Positions 32,472-38,818 of a stretch of DNA of 57,019 bases are shown here, one piece after another. The notes under the pieces were generated by a model. It was not told the origin of the DNA. It saw only the letters and a list, made by a program, of their open reading frames with translations, and did no database searches. Source of the stretch: a virus. The translations under genes were made by a program, and so were the position numbers. The stretch spans positions 1 to 57,019 of IMG/VR virus record IMGVR_UViG_3300048839_000591; one strand, written 5' to 3'. Within the stretch, counting starts at the first letter, position 1; each line of letters opens with the position of its first letter.

Positions 32472-32779
32472 GCCGCCGCCTCGCTCTCTGGCACGTGACG
32501 GTAGATACGTCCCTGAATGATGTGACCGATCGTGCTGCGAACAACCCCGTAGTCGTTAGCGATGGCCTGTTGTGTCTCACCTGTGCGGTGCCGGACACGG
32601 ATGTCGAGAATGTCATCATCCGTAAAACGCCGACTCATTGCAGTCCGTTGGTTCAGGGTTCGGAGCATTCCCTCTTTCAGAAGCTCCTCGCTCGTCTTGC
32701 CCCCTTGCAGGTAGTGCATCACCAGCGCACGATGGGCTTTGGCGTGGGTCTCTGGGTCGCGTAGTGTCTCGAAGCTCAT
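32468..32779 (-). CDS. HTH domain protein
   Basis: 103 residues from ATG 32779 (GAGGAT upstream). The C-terminal half, FTDDDILDIRVRHRTGETQQ followed by AIANDYGVVRSTIGHIIQG, is a resolvase/intron-associated-type HTH. It probably binds DNA as an early regulator. Confidence 0.75.
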   Translation of the reverse strand: MSFETLRDPETHAKAHRALVMHYLQGGKTSEELLKEGMLRTLNQRTAMSRRFTDDDILDIRVRHRTGETQQAIANDYGVVRSTIGHIIQGRIYRHVPESEAAA

Positions 32780-32801
32780 GTCTGGTATCCTCAATCCGTT
32801 C

Positions 32802-33098
32802 TCAAAACCCCATGACGATCTCGGGCCGCTCATTCCGGCCCGCATGGTCGTCCTCGACTGGTAGCCCGGCGTACTGCTCGATACCGGACATCAGCACGTC
32901 CCAACGGGGGATGTCCTCACCAAGCGCTCGATTCCGAGCGATCGGGATGCCACAGAGGTAGCTGGTGCGGGTGATCGAGTCGTAGCCCTGGCGGAGCATC
33001 ACACGGAACGTTTCCAGGCCAATCCCCGAGCCGCGTCGCTGTAATTCCGCATGAGCTTCTTCCGCCGTGAGAATGGCCCGTGTCTCGGTTGCCGTCAT
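32802..33098 (-). CDS. Small DNA-binding-like protein
   Basis: 98 residues from ATG 33098, overlapping the previous stop as ATGA: MTATETRAILTAEEAHAELQ, then RGSGIGLETFRVMLRQGYDS and PIARNRALGEDIPRWDVLMS. It could be an excisionase-like winged helix, but no signature is convincing. Confidence 0.55.
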   Translation of the reverse strand: MTATETRAILTAEEAHAELQRRGSGIGLETFRVMLRQGYDSITRTSYLCGIPIARNRALGEDIPRWDVLMSGIEQYAGLPVEDDHAGRNERPEIVMGF

Positions 33099-33289
33099 TC
33101 GTTGTCCACTCCCCCTGCCTGGTCGAGCAAGCGGCTCAACTCGCTGACCCGTCGACCAAGCTCCCCACGCCGTCCCTTGGCGTGCCACAGCCGCTCTTCC
33201 AACTGGCGACATTCCCGCATGGCGGCGGTGTAGTCATCGCAGGCGCGGGCATGCTCGATTTCGAGCGGTACTTGTGTTTCGGTGCTCAT
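33095..33289 (-). CDS. Small coiled-coil protein
   Basis: 64 residues, MSTETQVPLEIEHARACDDY, then a coiled coil (LEERLWHAKGRRGELGRRVS). Upstream lie two direct copies of CTGTTCACAG (33299-33308, 33339-33348), possible binding sites. Confidence 0.6.
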   Translation of the reverse strand: MSTETQVPLEIEHARACDDYTAAMRECRQLEERLWHAKGRRGELGRRVSELSRLLDQAGGVDNE

Positions 33290-33355
33290 TTCGGTATCCT
33301 GTTCACAGTTCGCTGTCCCAATTCATCGTGCGAGACCGCTGTTCACAGCAGTGGT

Positions 33356-33628
33356 CTACGCCGCGTCCAAATCATCGTCGTGTGACTCTCCACCGCCATA
33401 ATGCCGAACCAACCCTGGCGTCAAACGATTGAGCCGGAGATAGCTGATGGCCTTGCGGATACCGGAATCGACCTCGTTTGCCTGATGCTGCAAAAGCCGC
33501 AACTGGCTCTTGATTGCCCGGCGCTCATTGAGATCGATCACCCCATCCTTTGCGGCATCCTCAAAGATCACCTGCAACTCCATTAGGTCATCGACCAACT
33601 CACTGCTAATCGGTGGGTGCATGCCCAT
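33356..33628 (-). CDS. Small helical protein
   Basis: 90 residues from ATG 33628 (GAGGGAGG upstream): MGMHPPISSELVDDLMELQV, helical, with an acidic C-terminus. The same frame stays open upstream to 34228, but that part reads as random sequence. It is the first gene after the 500-base gap. Function unknown; similar small helical proteins accompany phage regulators. Confidence 0.65.
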   Translation of the reverse strand: MGMHPPISSELVDDLMELQVIFEDAAKDGVIDLNERRAIKSQLRLLQHQANEVDSGIRKAISYLRLNRLTPGLVRHYGGGESHDDDLDAA

Positions 33629-34130
33629 CGCGTTAACCTCCCTCTCTGAAATTGATGACGGATCAATCGCATCACCCGTAACCCGTGTTACGCTGCGATT
33701 GGGAGCGCTCATGCGCCCCGAGGAATGCCGGGCGTGAACCGGCACACGTCGGGAGGCAGGAACTGAGGTGAGAGACGAGGTATCCCCAGGGGTGCTGATA
33801 ATGGTTGGGAGAACAGCGGACGGCTGGGGGGATGCCAGCACGCCCGCTGCGTGTGTGAGTTCGGGCTTGGCCAAGGCCAGGCACCGGCGGCTGGAAGGCC
33901 TGTCACAGCCAACCAGCCAGCGTAACGTCGTCGAAGAACACATGAATTGTGATGTGGCCGCTGAATCGTCCTCGATTGCACCTCCAACCACGCGCAACCT
34001 TCCAAATCGCGCCATTGCCCGTAGGCCGGTCGTACCGTCAAACACGCGCAATAGTCGGCCTTCGCGTCCCTCTAAGGGCACCAGGGGACCACGTGGAGAG
34101 CTGCTATTGCGCGTGTCTGGCAGCGCGACC
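33629..34130. other. 500-base gap without a convincing gene; inverted repeats
   Basis: Several frames are open but all look like random translation. The gap holds a 13-bp perfect inverted repeat (34042-34054 with 34104-34116, arms ACACGCGCAATAG) around a GC-rich centre, and two operator-like palindromes, CGTAAC-CCGT-GTTACG (33677-33692) and TTGAT-n5-ATCAA just left of it. It could be a replication origin, a structured RNA or a regulatory region. Confidence 0.5.
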
Positions 34131-34463
34131 CTAGTGAGCACGACGCAGCTCCGTTCGCATCCAGCGACCAAGCAGGCCAAGGACCGTGGTTGCCGTCGCG
34201 CCGTGCGAGCAGACATCGTGCGCTTCACAAGGGCAATGCACCGTTACGCTGTCGTTGGGCTTATCGGTGATGACCTCGACGCCGTAAATCACGCTGGGGT
34301 CCGACGCGCTGGGCACGTCAACCACGTCGATGATGACCTGCCCGTTATCGAACCAGCGGGCATCCGAGAACCGCTGCCAGCCAGGAAAGTTGTGATGCAG
34401 CGCCGTGTCATAGGCGCGTTCGAACGATTCGAGCAGGGCAGTGCGGGTGAGTGTGGCGGTCAT
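34131..34463 (-). CDS. SWIM zinc-finger-like protein
   Basis: 110 residues. VHCPCEAHDVCSHGAT gives CxC-x5-CxH, the SWIM zinc-finger spacing used in DNA or protein binding. The N-terminus (FERAYDTALHHNFPGWQRFS) is helical. It overlaps the RHH gene by ATGA and is the second early minus-strand gene. Confidence 0.7.
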   Translation of the reverse strand: MTATLTRTALLESFERAYDTALHHNFPGWQRFSDARWFDNGQVIIDVVDVPSASDPSVIYGVEVITDKPNDSVTVHCPCEAHDVCSHGATATTVLGLLGRWMRTELRRAH

Positions 34464-34648
34464 GCGGCTACCGCCGTTTCAATCATGTCCTCGGCAAGCT
34501 CTTCAACATGCACCTTGAGGTACAGGTCGATACTGAGCCGGATCACTTCCGCCATGCTCTTGCCGCGCTTCTTGGCGAGCCGTTGCAATTGCTCATGCTG
34601 GATCGTCGTGATGCGTGTGCTCGTGAAATGTAGGTGATCGTCGTTCAT
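34460..34648 (-). CDS. Ribbon-helix-helix regulator (CopG/Arc-like)
   Basis: 62 residues: MNDDHLHFTSTRITTIQHEQ, then LAKKRGKSMAEVIRLSIDLY. A short beta strand followed by two helices is the RHH fold. It is the first gene of the leftward (lytic) operon, opposite the repressor, the position of a Cro/antirepressor. It has a strong promoter with an operator between -35 and -10. Confidence 0.82.
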   Translation of the reverse strand: MNDDHLHFTSTRITTIQHEQLQRLAKKRGKSMAEVIRLSIDLYLKVHVEELAEDMIETAVAA

Positions 34649-34672
34649 GGTTCCTCCTATATCGGTACACCC

Positions 34673-34702
34673 ATATTATCACTCCGATATCGGTACTGTC
34701 AA
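34673..34702 (-). promoter_or_regulatory. Leftward early promoter
   Basis: TTGACA (34702-34697) and GATAAT (34680-34675) with 16 bases between, or TAATAT with 18. A perfect -35. The operator CCGATATCGG lies in the spacer, so bound repressor would block polymerase. Confidence 0.78.
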
Positions 34703-34730
34703 TAGACATGTTCGGCGATATCGCTACACT
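34703..34730 (+). promoter_or_regulatory. Rightward promoter for the repressor
   Basis: TAGACA (34703-34708), 16-base spacer, TACACT (34725-34730). Weaker than the opposing promoter, with the operator GCGATATCGC in the spacer, consistent with autoregulation. Confidence 0.5.
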
Positions 34731-34778
34731 GATATCGGTGTAGGTGATATGGAGTGCTGTGTGCGAGGAACAACGACA

Positions 34779-35405
34779 ATGGAAACAGTCGGTCAGATCG
34801 TGCGAGCATGGCGTAAAGAAAAGAAGATGACGCAAGAGCGCCTTGGCGAACTGATTGGCAAAGATCAGTCGTATATCTCTGAGGTCGAAACAGGGCAAAT
34901 CAAAGTGCCCGGCGACACCGTCCTCTTAGCCATCGCAAACGCGATGGAGATGTCGCCAGATCCATTGTTTGATGCTGGTGGGTATGAGATTCATCGAAGG
35001 GTGGTGGTGACTGATGAGTACCTAAGCGTGCCAGTGCAGGGCACCGTGCTGGCTGGTGGAAGTGACAAAGGGGCTCCAATGAACGAGATCCGCGTTACCC
35101 CGGAAAAGATTCAGGGTGCGCGCGATCCCTATGGACTTTATGTCTCTGGTGATGACCTGCGGGGATTTACCATTCTGTCTGGTGATGTGGTGATTGTCGA
35201 ACCGCTGTTTGACCGCAGGCCGAATGATCGCCAGCTCGTGGTGGTCAAAGACGGCAATGGACTCACCTTGCGACGATGGTGTCAGCGAGGGGACGCGGTT
35301 GAACTCGAAGACGCGGAGGGAAGGATCGTTCATCGTGTACAGGCAGGGGAAGACATTGAGGTGCAGGCACTATTCATAACATTTGAACCACTCGCACCAC
35401 GTTAG
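34779..35405 (+). CDS. CI-like repressor with S24-type fold, dyad lost
   Basis: 208 residues from ATG 34779 (GAGGAA upstream); ATG 34749 is an alternative. The N-terminal XRE HTH is VRAWRKEKKMTQERLGELIG and SYISEVETGQIKVP. The C-terminal half matches the LexA/CI fold: VPVQGTVLAGG (Ala-Gly cleavage-like site), GLYVSGDDLRGFTILSGDVV and VVVKDGNGLTLRRW. In active members the Ser is in GDSM and the Lys in TxKR; here they are Asp and Arg. It probably maintains lysogeny and binds the operator array, but should not self-cleave. Confidence 0.85.
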   Translation: METVGQIVRAWRKEKKMTQERLGELIGKDQSYISEVETGQIKVPGDTVLLAIANAMEMSPDPLFDAGGYEIHRRVVVTDEYLSVPVQGTVLAGGSDKGAPMNEIRVTPEKIQGARDPYGLYVSGDDLRGFTILSGDVVIVEPLFDRRPNDRQLVVVKDGNGLTLRRWCQRGDAVELEDAEGRIVHRVQAGEDIEVQALFITFEPLAPR

Positions 35406-35584
35406 GGCGCGCAACATTTGACCCCGCTGACTTGGGGGAGTCTCGACGGGGCCAAACCAGTGAATATTTGGTTGTGGTGTCTACTTAATAAACGTACACA
35501 TTGAGGCCTGGGATTCTAGCCCTTTTGGGCTGGGCCGAAATTACTAGATGATCAATACAAGATGTTTACGAAAGGATCGCATGT

Positions 35585-35683
35585 GTGAACCCGCAACGCC
35601 GCAGCCGTGTGATTATTCTCGGGTTCACGTTCTTGCTTATCATTGTGACCATACTCGGTATCCTGCTACCCTGGCTGACGTGA
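35585..35683 (+). CDS. Small membrane protein in lysogeny block (32 aa)
   Basis: GTG 35585 (AAAGGA upstream) to TGA 35683: MNPQRRSRVIILGFTFLLII, then TILGILLPWLT. A positively charged N-terminus and one transmembrane helix. It precedes the MmpS-like gene in the same direction. The 180 bases before it hold only weak hairpins (for example AGCCC-TTTT-GGGCT at 35518). Confidence 0.6.
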   Translation: MNPQRRSRVIILGFTFLLIIVTILGILLPWLT

Positions 35684-35692
35684 AGGAGTGAG

Positions 35693-36142
35693 ATGAGTAC
35701 CAAGGCCGCCATTGTTATTGCGATCGCTGGCGTGCTGATGCTGGCCTGGGTCGTCTCGTTCGTTGGCGAGCCACCTGGTGACGACGCAGCGACCGCCACC
35801 GAGCCAACGGCCACGCAGCGCCCCGCTCAGCCAGTCAGCATCCAACCAACACCCACGCGCTACAACCAGCAGAAGACCGTCGTCTACCGCGTAACGGCGC
35901 CGGAAGGTTCGCTCACCTTCAGTAACGGGCAAGGCGGGACCGAACAGCTTGACATGGAAGAGCGTTGGACCAAGACCTACTTCCTGTCACCCGGTGCGCA
36001 TGCCTATGTCGCCGTACAGAACAAACGCGCCAGCGGGACCGTCACGTGTGAGATTCTGGTTGACGGCATCCCCTGGAAAACCTCGGAGTCCGAGGGTGCC
36101 TACAAGATTGCCACCTGTAGCGGATTGGTTGGTGTGGACTAG
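35693..36142 (+). CDS. Membrane-anchored MmpS-like protein
   Basis: 149 residues (AAGGAG upstream). An N-terminal transmembrane anchor (about 4-25, KAAIVIAIAGVLMLAWVV), a Pro/Thr linker and a beta domain (VVYRVTAPEGSLTFSNGQGG, RASGTVTCEILVDGIPW, YKIATC) in the style of MmpS/bacterial surface Ig-like domains with a likely disulfide. It is expressed with the repressor and integrase, so a lysogenic conversion or superinfection-exclusion role is plausible. Confidence 0.65.
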   Translation: MSTKAAIVIAIAGVLMLAWVVSFVGEPPGDDAATATEPTATQRPAQPVSIQPTPTRYNQQKTVVYRVTAPEGSLTFSNGQGGTEQLDMEERWTKTYFLSPGAHAYVAVQNKRASGTVTCEILVDGIPWKTSESEGAYKIATCSGLVGVD

Positions 36143-36151
36143 GAGCGCCCC

Positions 36152-37288
36152 ATGGCAGAGCCGGGTATCTATAAGAAACAGGGGAAAACCGGCGTTAGCT
36201 ATCAGGCGATAGTGGACCTGGGCCGGGACCCAGCCACCGGCAAGCGACGTCAGAAGCGCAAGACCTTCAAGACGCGACGTGATGCCCTCGACTGGCGACG
36301 CAAGACGCTCACCGAGGTGCGGCAGCGCGTGTTCACCGAGCCGAGCCGGGAGCTGTTCAGTGTGGCGGCGGACCACTGGCTGGCAACGCGGGATGTGGAC
36401 GGCAGTACCGAACGGCTCTACCGCCGCGCGCTGACTGGGCACATCCTGCCCGTCTTTGGCGATACCGCGCTCTCCGACATTTCCCCGCGCATGGTCCAGG
36501 ATTTCTACAATGAGAAGCGCCACTACAAAGGCCGGCACGTCTACCGTGTGGTCCTCAATGGTGTGCTCCAATTGACCGTCGATGAGGGGCTGTTACTCCG
36601 AAACCCCGCCGCGCGTGCCAGCGGCATGACCCAGCCCAAGACCGAACGCGAGATCCAAGCCTGGGATGTTGAGACGTTGGCGCGCTTCCTGTCCTACACC
36701 GATGGTGACTATCTCTATCCCGTCTGGTGGGTACTGGCCCATACCGGCCTGCGCATCGGTGAGCTGGTCGCGCTCCGCTGGGAGGACATCGACCTCGATG
36801 CGCGGGTCATCCATGTGCGGCGCACCGAGACCGTCGATGCCGAGAGCCGGCGCATCATTGCCGACGCGGCCAAATCGGACCACTCACGACGGGATGTGAC
36901 CATCGACCCAGAGACGGCGCGTATCCTCGCACGCCAACGGATTCAGCAAGCCGAGCGACGACTGGCCCATGGCCGGGACTGGCAGGACACGCAGGCGGTG
37001 TTCGATCGCGGCAATGGCGACTACCTGACGACCGGCCAGGTTCGCGGCACCTTTGGCCGTCGTGTGGCCTCCGGCGGCTTCCCCGTATTGACACCCCATG
37101 GTTTGAGGCACAGCCACGCAACTGCGCTGATTATCGCGGGCCGTCCTATCCATTATGTCAGCAAGCGGCTAGGTCATGCCAACGTGAGCATCACGCTCAA
37201 TTTATATTCCCACGTGCTTCCAAATACCGAACACGAAGATGCCGAGGTGTTTGCTGAGATCATGCGCCGAGCCAGGCAGGCGGGCTAA
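36152..37288 (+). CDS. int: Tyrosine-family integrase
   Basis: 378 residues (AGGAGCG upstream). N-terminal arm-binding domain (GIYKKQGKTGVSYQAIVDLG), SAM-like core-binding domain (about 65-160) and a catalytic domain with R201 (HTGLRIGELVALRW), K241, H316-x-x-R319 (TPHGLRHSHAT), H342 (GHANVSIT) and nucleophile Y352 (LNLYSH). It recombines attP with the host attB for lysogeny. Confidence 0.95.
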   Translation: MAEPGIYKKQGKTGVSYQAIVDLGRDPATGKRRQKRKTFKTRRDALDWRRKTLTEVRQRVFTEPSRELFSVAADHWLATRDVDGSTERLYRRALTGHILPVFGDTALSDISPRMVQDFYNEKRHYKGRHVYRVVLNGVLQLTVDEGLLLRNPAARASGMTQPKTEREIQAWDVETLARFLSYTDGDYLYPVWWVLAHTGLRIGELVALRWEDIDLDARVIHVRRTETVDAESRRIIADAAKSDHSRRDVTIDPETARILARQRIQQAERRLAHGRDWQDTQAVFDRGNGDYLTTGQVRGTFGRRVASGGFPVLTPHGLRHSHATALIIAGRPIHYVSKRLGHANVSITLNLYSHVLPNTEHEDAEVFAEIMRRARQAG

Positions 37289-37670
37289 GATGGGCCGTTT
37301 TCGAGGCCGATGTGATAGAAATGTGACAAACTGATGCGAAGCTGGCAAAAAACCGCGTCTACATGCGGAGTCTTGAAGAACGTGAGGATACCTATACTAA
37401 CATGCTTACCTCTTGACTCCGCTCCGTTTCACTCGTGTTCGCTCGCACTTCCCCATCAGTATCACCAAACTCGGCAGGCTCATCGTAGGCACCTGAGCGC
37501 CCGTTCTGGCCTTGACTCCGCGTCCCTCTACATGGCTCGTGACCAAAATGTGATCGCACGCAGCCGCGCCCCGCCGGTGTTGAGATTGCCCTGCTGGAAT
37601 TAATTGCAGACAGGGTATCGCCTCGTACCATGGATGCATGAGCGCTGTTCGTATCGAGGAAGGAACACAC
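37289..37670. other. Intergenic region after integrase; attP candidate
   Basis: No convincing gene. It contains two direct copies of CTTGACTCCGC (37412-37422, 37511-37521), which could be integrase arm sites, and a short CCGC/GCGG hairpin with a T-run on the minus strand (37338-37357). Position next to int makes it a candidate attP; the core cannot be defined without host sequence. Confidence 0.35.
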
Positions 37671-37907
37671 ATGATTCGTCTACGTCGCACGCTGGTTGCT
37701 GGTTTGGTTGCAGGGTCGCTGTTCGTGGGGGTGCTCGGTAGCGCCTCCGCTGGGGGTATCGGTGGTGGGAATTACGACCCGCTGAACCCGCCGGTGATTC
37801 CGCCCGAGTGGATGAACCCGATCCCACCGCCGGAGATGTGGAATCCGATCCCGACGTTGCCAACGGTCGGTGACGACGCGGGGTATTTCACGCCAGGCCA
37901 CAAATAA
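37671..37907 (+). CDS. Small secreted Pro-rich protein
   Basis: 78 residues from ATG 37671 (AGGAAGGAA upstream). Signal peptide MIRLRRTLVAGLVAGSLFVG then SASA-GG cleavage; the mature part is Gly-, then Pro/Asn/Trp-rich (NPIPPPEMWNPIPTLP). Followed by a strong terminator. A cell-surface or secreted product of the lysogen is likely; function unknown. Confidence 0.65.
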   Translation: MIRLRRTLVAGLVAGSLFVGVLGSASAGGIGGGNYDPLNPPVIPPEWMNPIPPPEMWNPIPTLPTVGDDAGYFTPGHK

Positions 37908-37934
37908 GCGACTACTAGCCGAAGCTCTCCTTAG

Positions 37935-37961
37935 CGGCTCTGGGCAACCGGGGCCGTTTTT
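37935..37961 (+). terminator. Intrinsic terminator of the plus-strand block
   Basis: Stem CGGCTCTGG/CCGGGGCCG (9 bp with two G-U pairs), GCAA tetraloop, then TTTTT. It closes the lysogeny block just before the convergent minus-strand genes. Confidence 0.88.
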
Positions 37962-38199
37962 ATGCCCTCCGCTGATGAAGCTTCCGTGCATGGCGACGGC
38001 GAATCCGCTCGCGCTTTCCGATAGGGAAGCAGAGGAGATACTGTTCTGTTCCGACAAACATCGTTACCTGATCGAAGTCTCTGGGTCGCATCTGCTCGAA
38101 AGACGCCATAAGTTGGGTCCGACGGAGTGCATTCTCCGCTGCTTGTTTCCTTACAATATGAGCGTTAATCAGGTTGATGTCGTCAATACTCGTTTGCAT
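37960..38199 (-). CDS. Small basic protein downstream of tRNA-like gene
   Basis: 79 residues from ATG 38199 (GGAGG five bases upstream): MQTSIDDINLINAHIVRKQA, helical with a very basic C-terminus (GKRERIRRRHARKLHQRRA). It is the last minus-strand gene and converges with the secreted-protein gene. No family recognised. Confidence 0.5.
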   Translation of the reverse strand: MQTSIDDINLINAHIVRKQAAENALRRTQLMASFEQMRPRDFDQVTMFVGTEQYLLCFPIGKRERIRRRHARKLHQRRA

Positions 38200-38221
38200 G
38201 CCTGCCTCCAATCGCCGCTTG

Positions 38222-38314
38222 TGAGAAGGGCAGGACTCGAACCTGCACGCTGGGCTTTCGCCTGATCAGCACCAGAGCCATCTCTGGCGCGTCTCCCACT
38301 TCCGCCACCTTCTC
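38222..38314 (-). tRNA. Type II tRNA-like gene with non-canonical anticodon loop
   Basis: 93 bases. Acceptor GAGAAGG/CCTTCTC is perfect, the T arm is GCAGG-TTCGAGT-CCTGC and the D arm GCG...CGC contains GGG; the variable arm is long (GCTG...CAGC around GGC-GAAA-GCC). The body resembles tRNA-Leu/Ser. The anticodon arm is CCAGAG-ATGG-CTCTGG, so a 5-bp stem leaves six loop bases and no U33, and no anticodon can be assigned. CCA is not encoded. It could be a decayed tRNA, an att-derived copy or a tRNA mimic. Confidence 0.7.
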
Positions 38315-38434
38315 TTCGCCAACGGATCGTTCGCGTCCGAACGGGTTGACGATGACCGAAGTATACCCATCCCCGACAGCGCCCCGGTTGCCCGAGACGC
38401 TGCCAGTACAGGGAGGGGAGGGTGGTCTGGTGTG

Positions 38435-38818
38435 CTATGTAGGTGACGTGGCGAACACGCCCGCTGGCTGGGGAATCATCGTGCCTAGCTCAATCGCTTG
38501 CTGCTCACCGCTGGACAGCCAGGCTTTGATAGCCACCGAGTACCAGGCCAGTGGCGTCAAGGTGCCGGTCTCGGGGTCGGTCAGGCGAAAGGTCAAGACC
38601 GCGCTGTTGTCGCCATTCACAATCTGCCCGATGCCTGCCTGGTCGCTGGTCGTAATCGCCTTGGTAATGAGCGCGTCATCGTCGGCATCACCGATGGACT
38701 CCTTGACCACCAGCCAAGCGTTATCGACCGTGACATCGTCTTCGAGGTCGTTGATGGTATAGACGATGGCTTTGTCGCTGTAGACGCTGAAATCGTCGAT
38801 GACCGAACGGGCTATCAT
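38435..38818 (-). CDS. Baseplate/fibre-associated beta protein (BppU-like)
   Basis: 127 residues. DKAIVYTINDLEDDVTVDNA and AVLTFRLTDPETGTLTPLAW are typical of small phage tail Ig-like/BppU-type proteins. It is the last gene of the fibre block. The gap after it (38319-38434) has a TATACT hexamer that might drive the tRNA-like gene. Confidence 0.65.
   Translation of the reverse strand: MIARSVIDDFSVYSDKAIVYTINDLEDDVTVDNAWLVVKESIGDADDDALITKAITTSDQAGIGQIVNGDNSAVLTFRLTDPETGTLTPLAWYSVAIKAWLSSGEQQAIELGTMIPQPAGVFATSPT

Larger units (their letters stand above)
34658..34743. promoter_or_regulatory. Operator array between repressor and RHH genes
   Basis: Four related sites share ATATCGSTR: TATATCGGTACACC (34658), CCGATATCGGTACT (34684), GCGATATCGCTACA (34714) and the near-palindrome CTACACTGATATCGGTGTAG (34724-34743). 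Two contain perfect 10-bp palindromes. They overlap both divergent promoters, so the CI-like or RHH protein is the likely ligand. Confidence 0.75.

Noticed and set aside
33356-34228. 290-aa frame continuing upstream of the 90-aa protein
   Set aside because: Sequence before ATG 33628 reads as random and a strong ribosome site lies right before that ATG.
35518-35531. AGCCC-TTTT-GGGCT hairpin as repressor terminator
   Set aside because: No T-tract follows on either strand and the stem is only five base pairs.
37870-38265. Plus-strand ORF ending in GLEPAR
   Set aside because: The GLEPAR ending is the translated T arm of the tRNA-like gene, a known artefact.
38251-38275. Leu anticodon CAG in the long variable region of the tRNA-like gene
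   Set aside because: TCAGG occurs there, but no 5-bp stem with a seven-base loop can form around it; it fits a variable arm.
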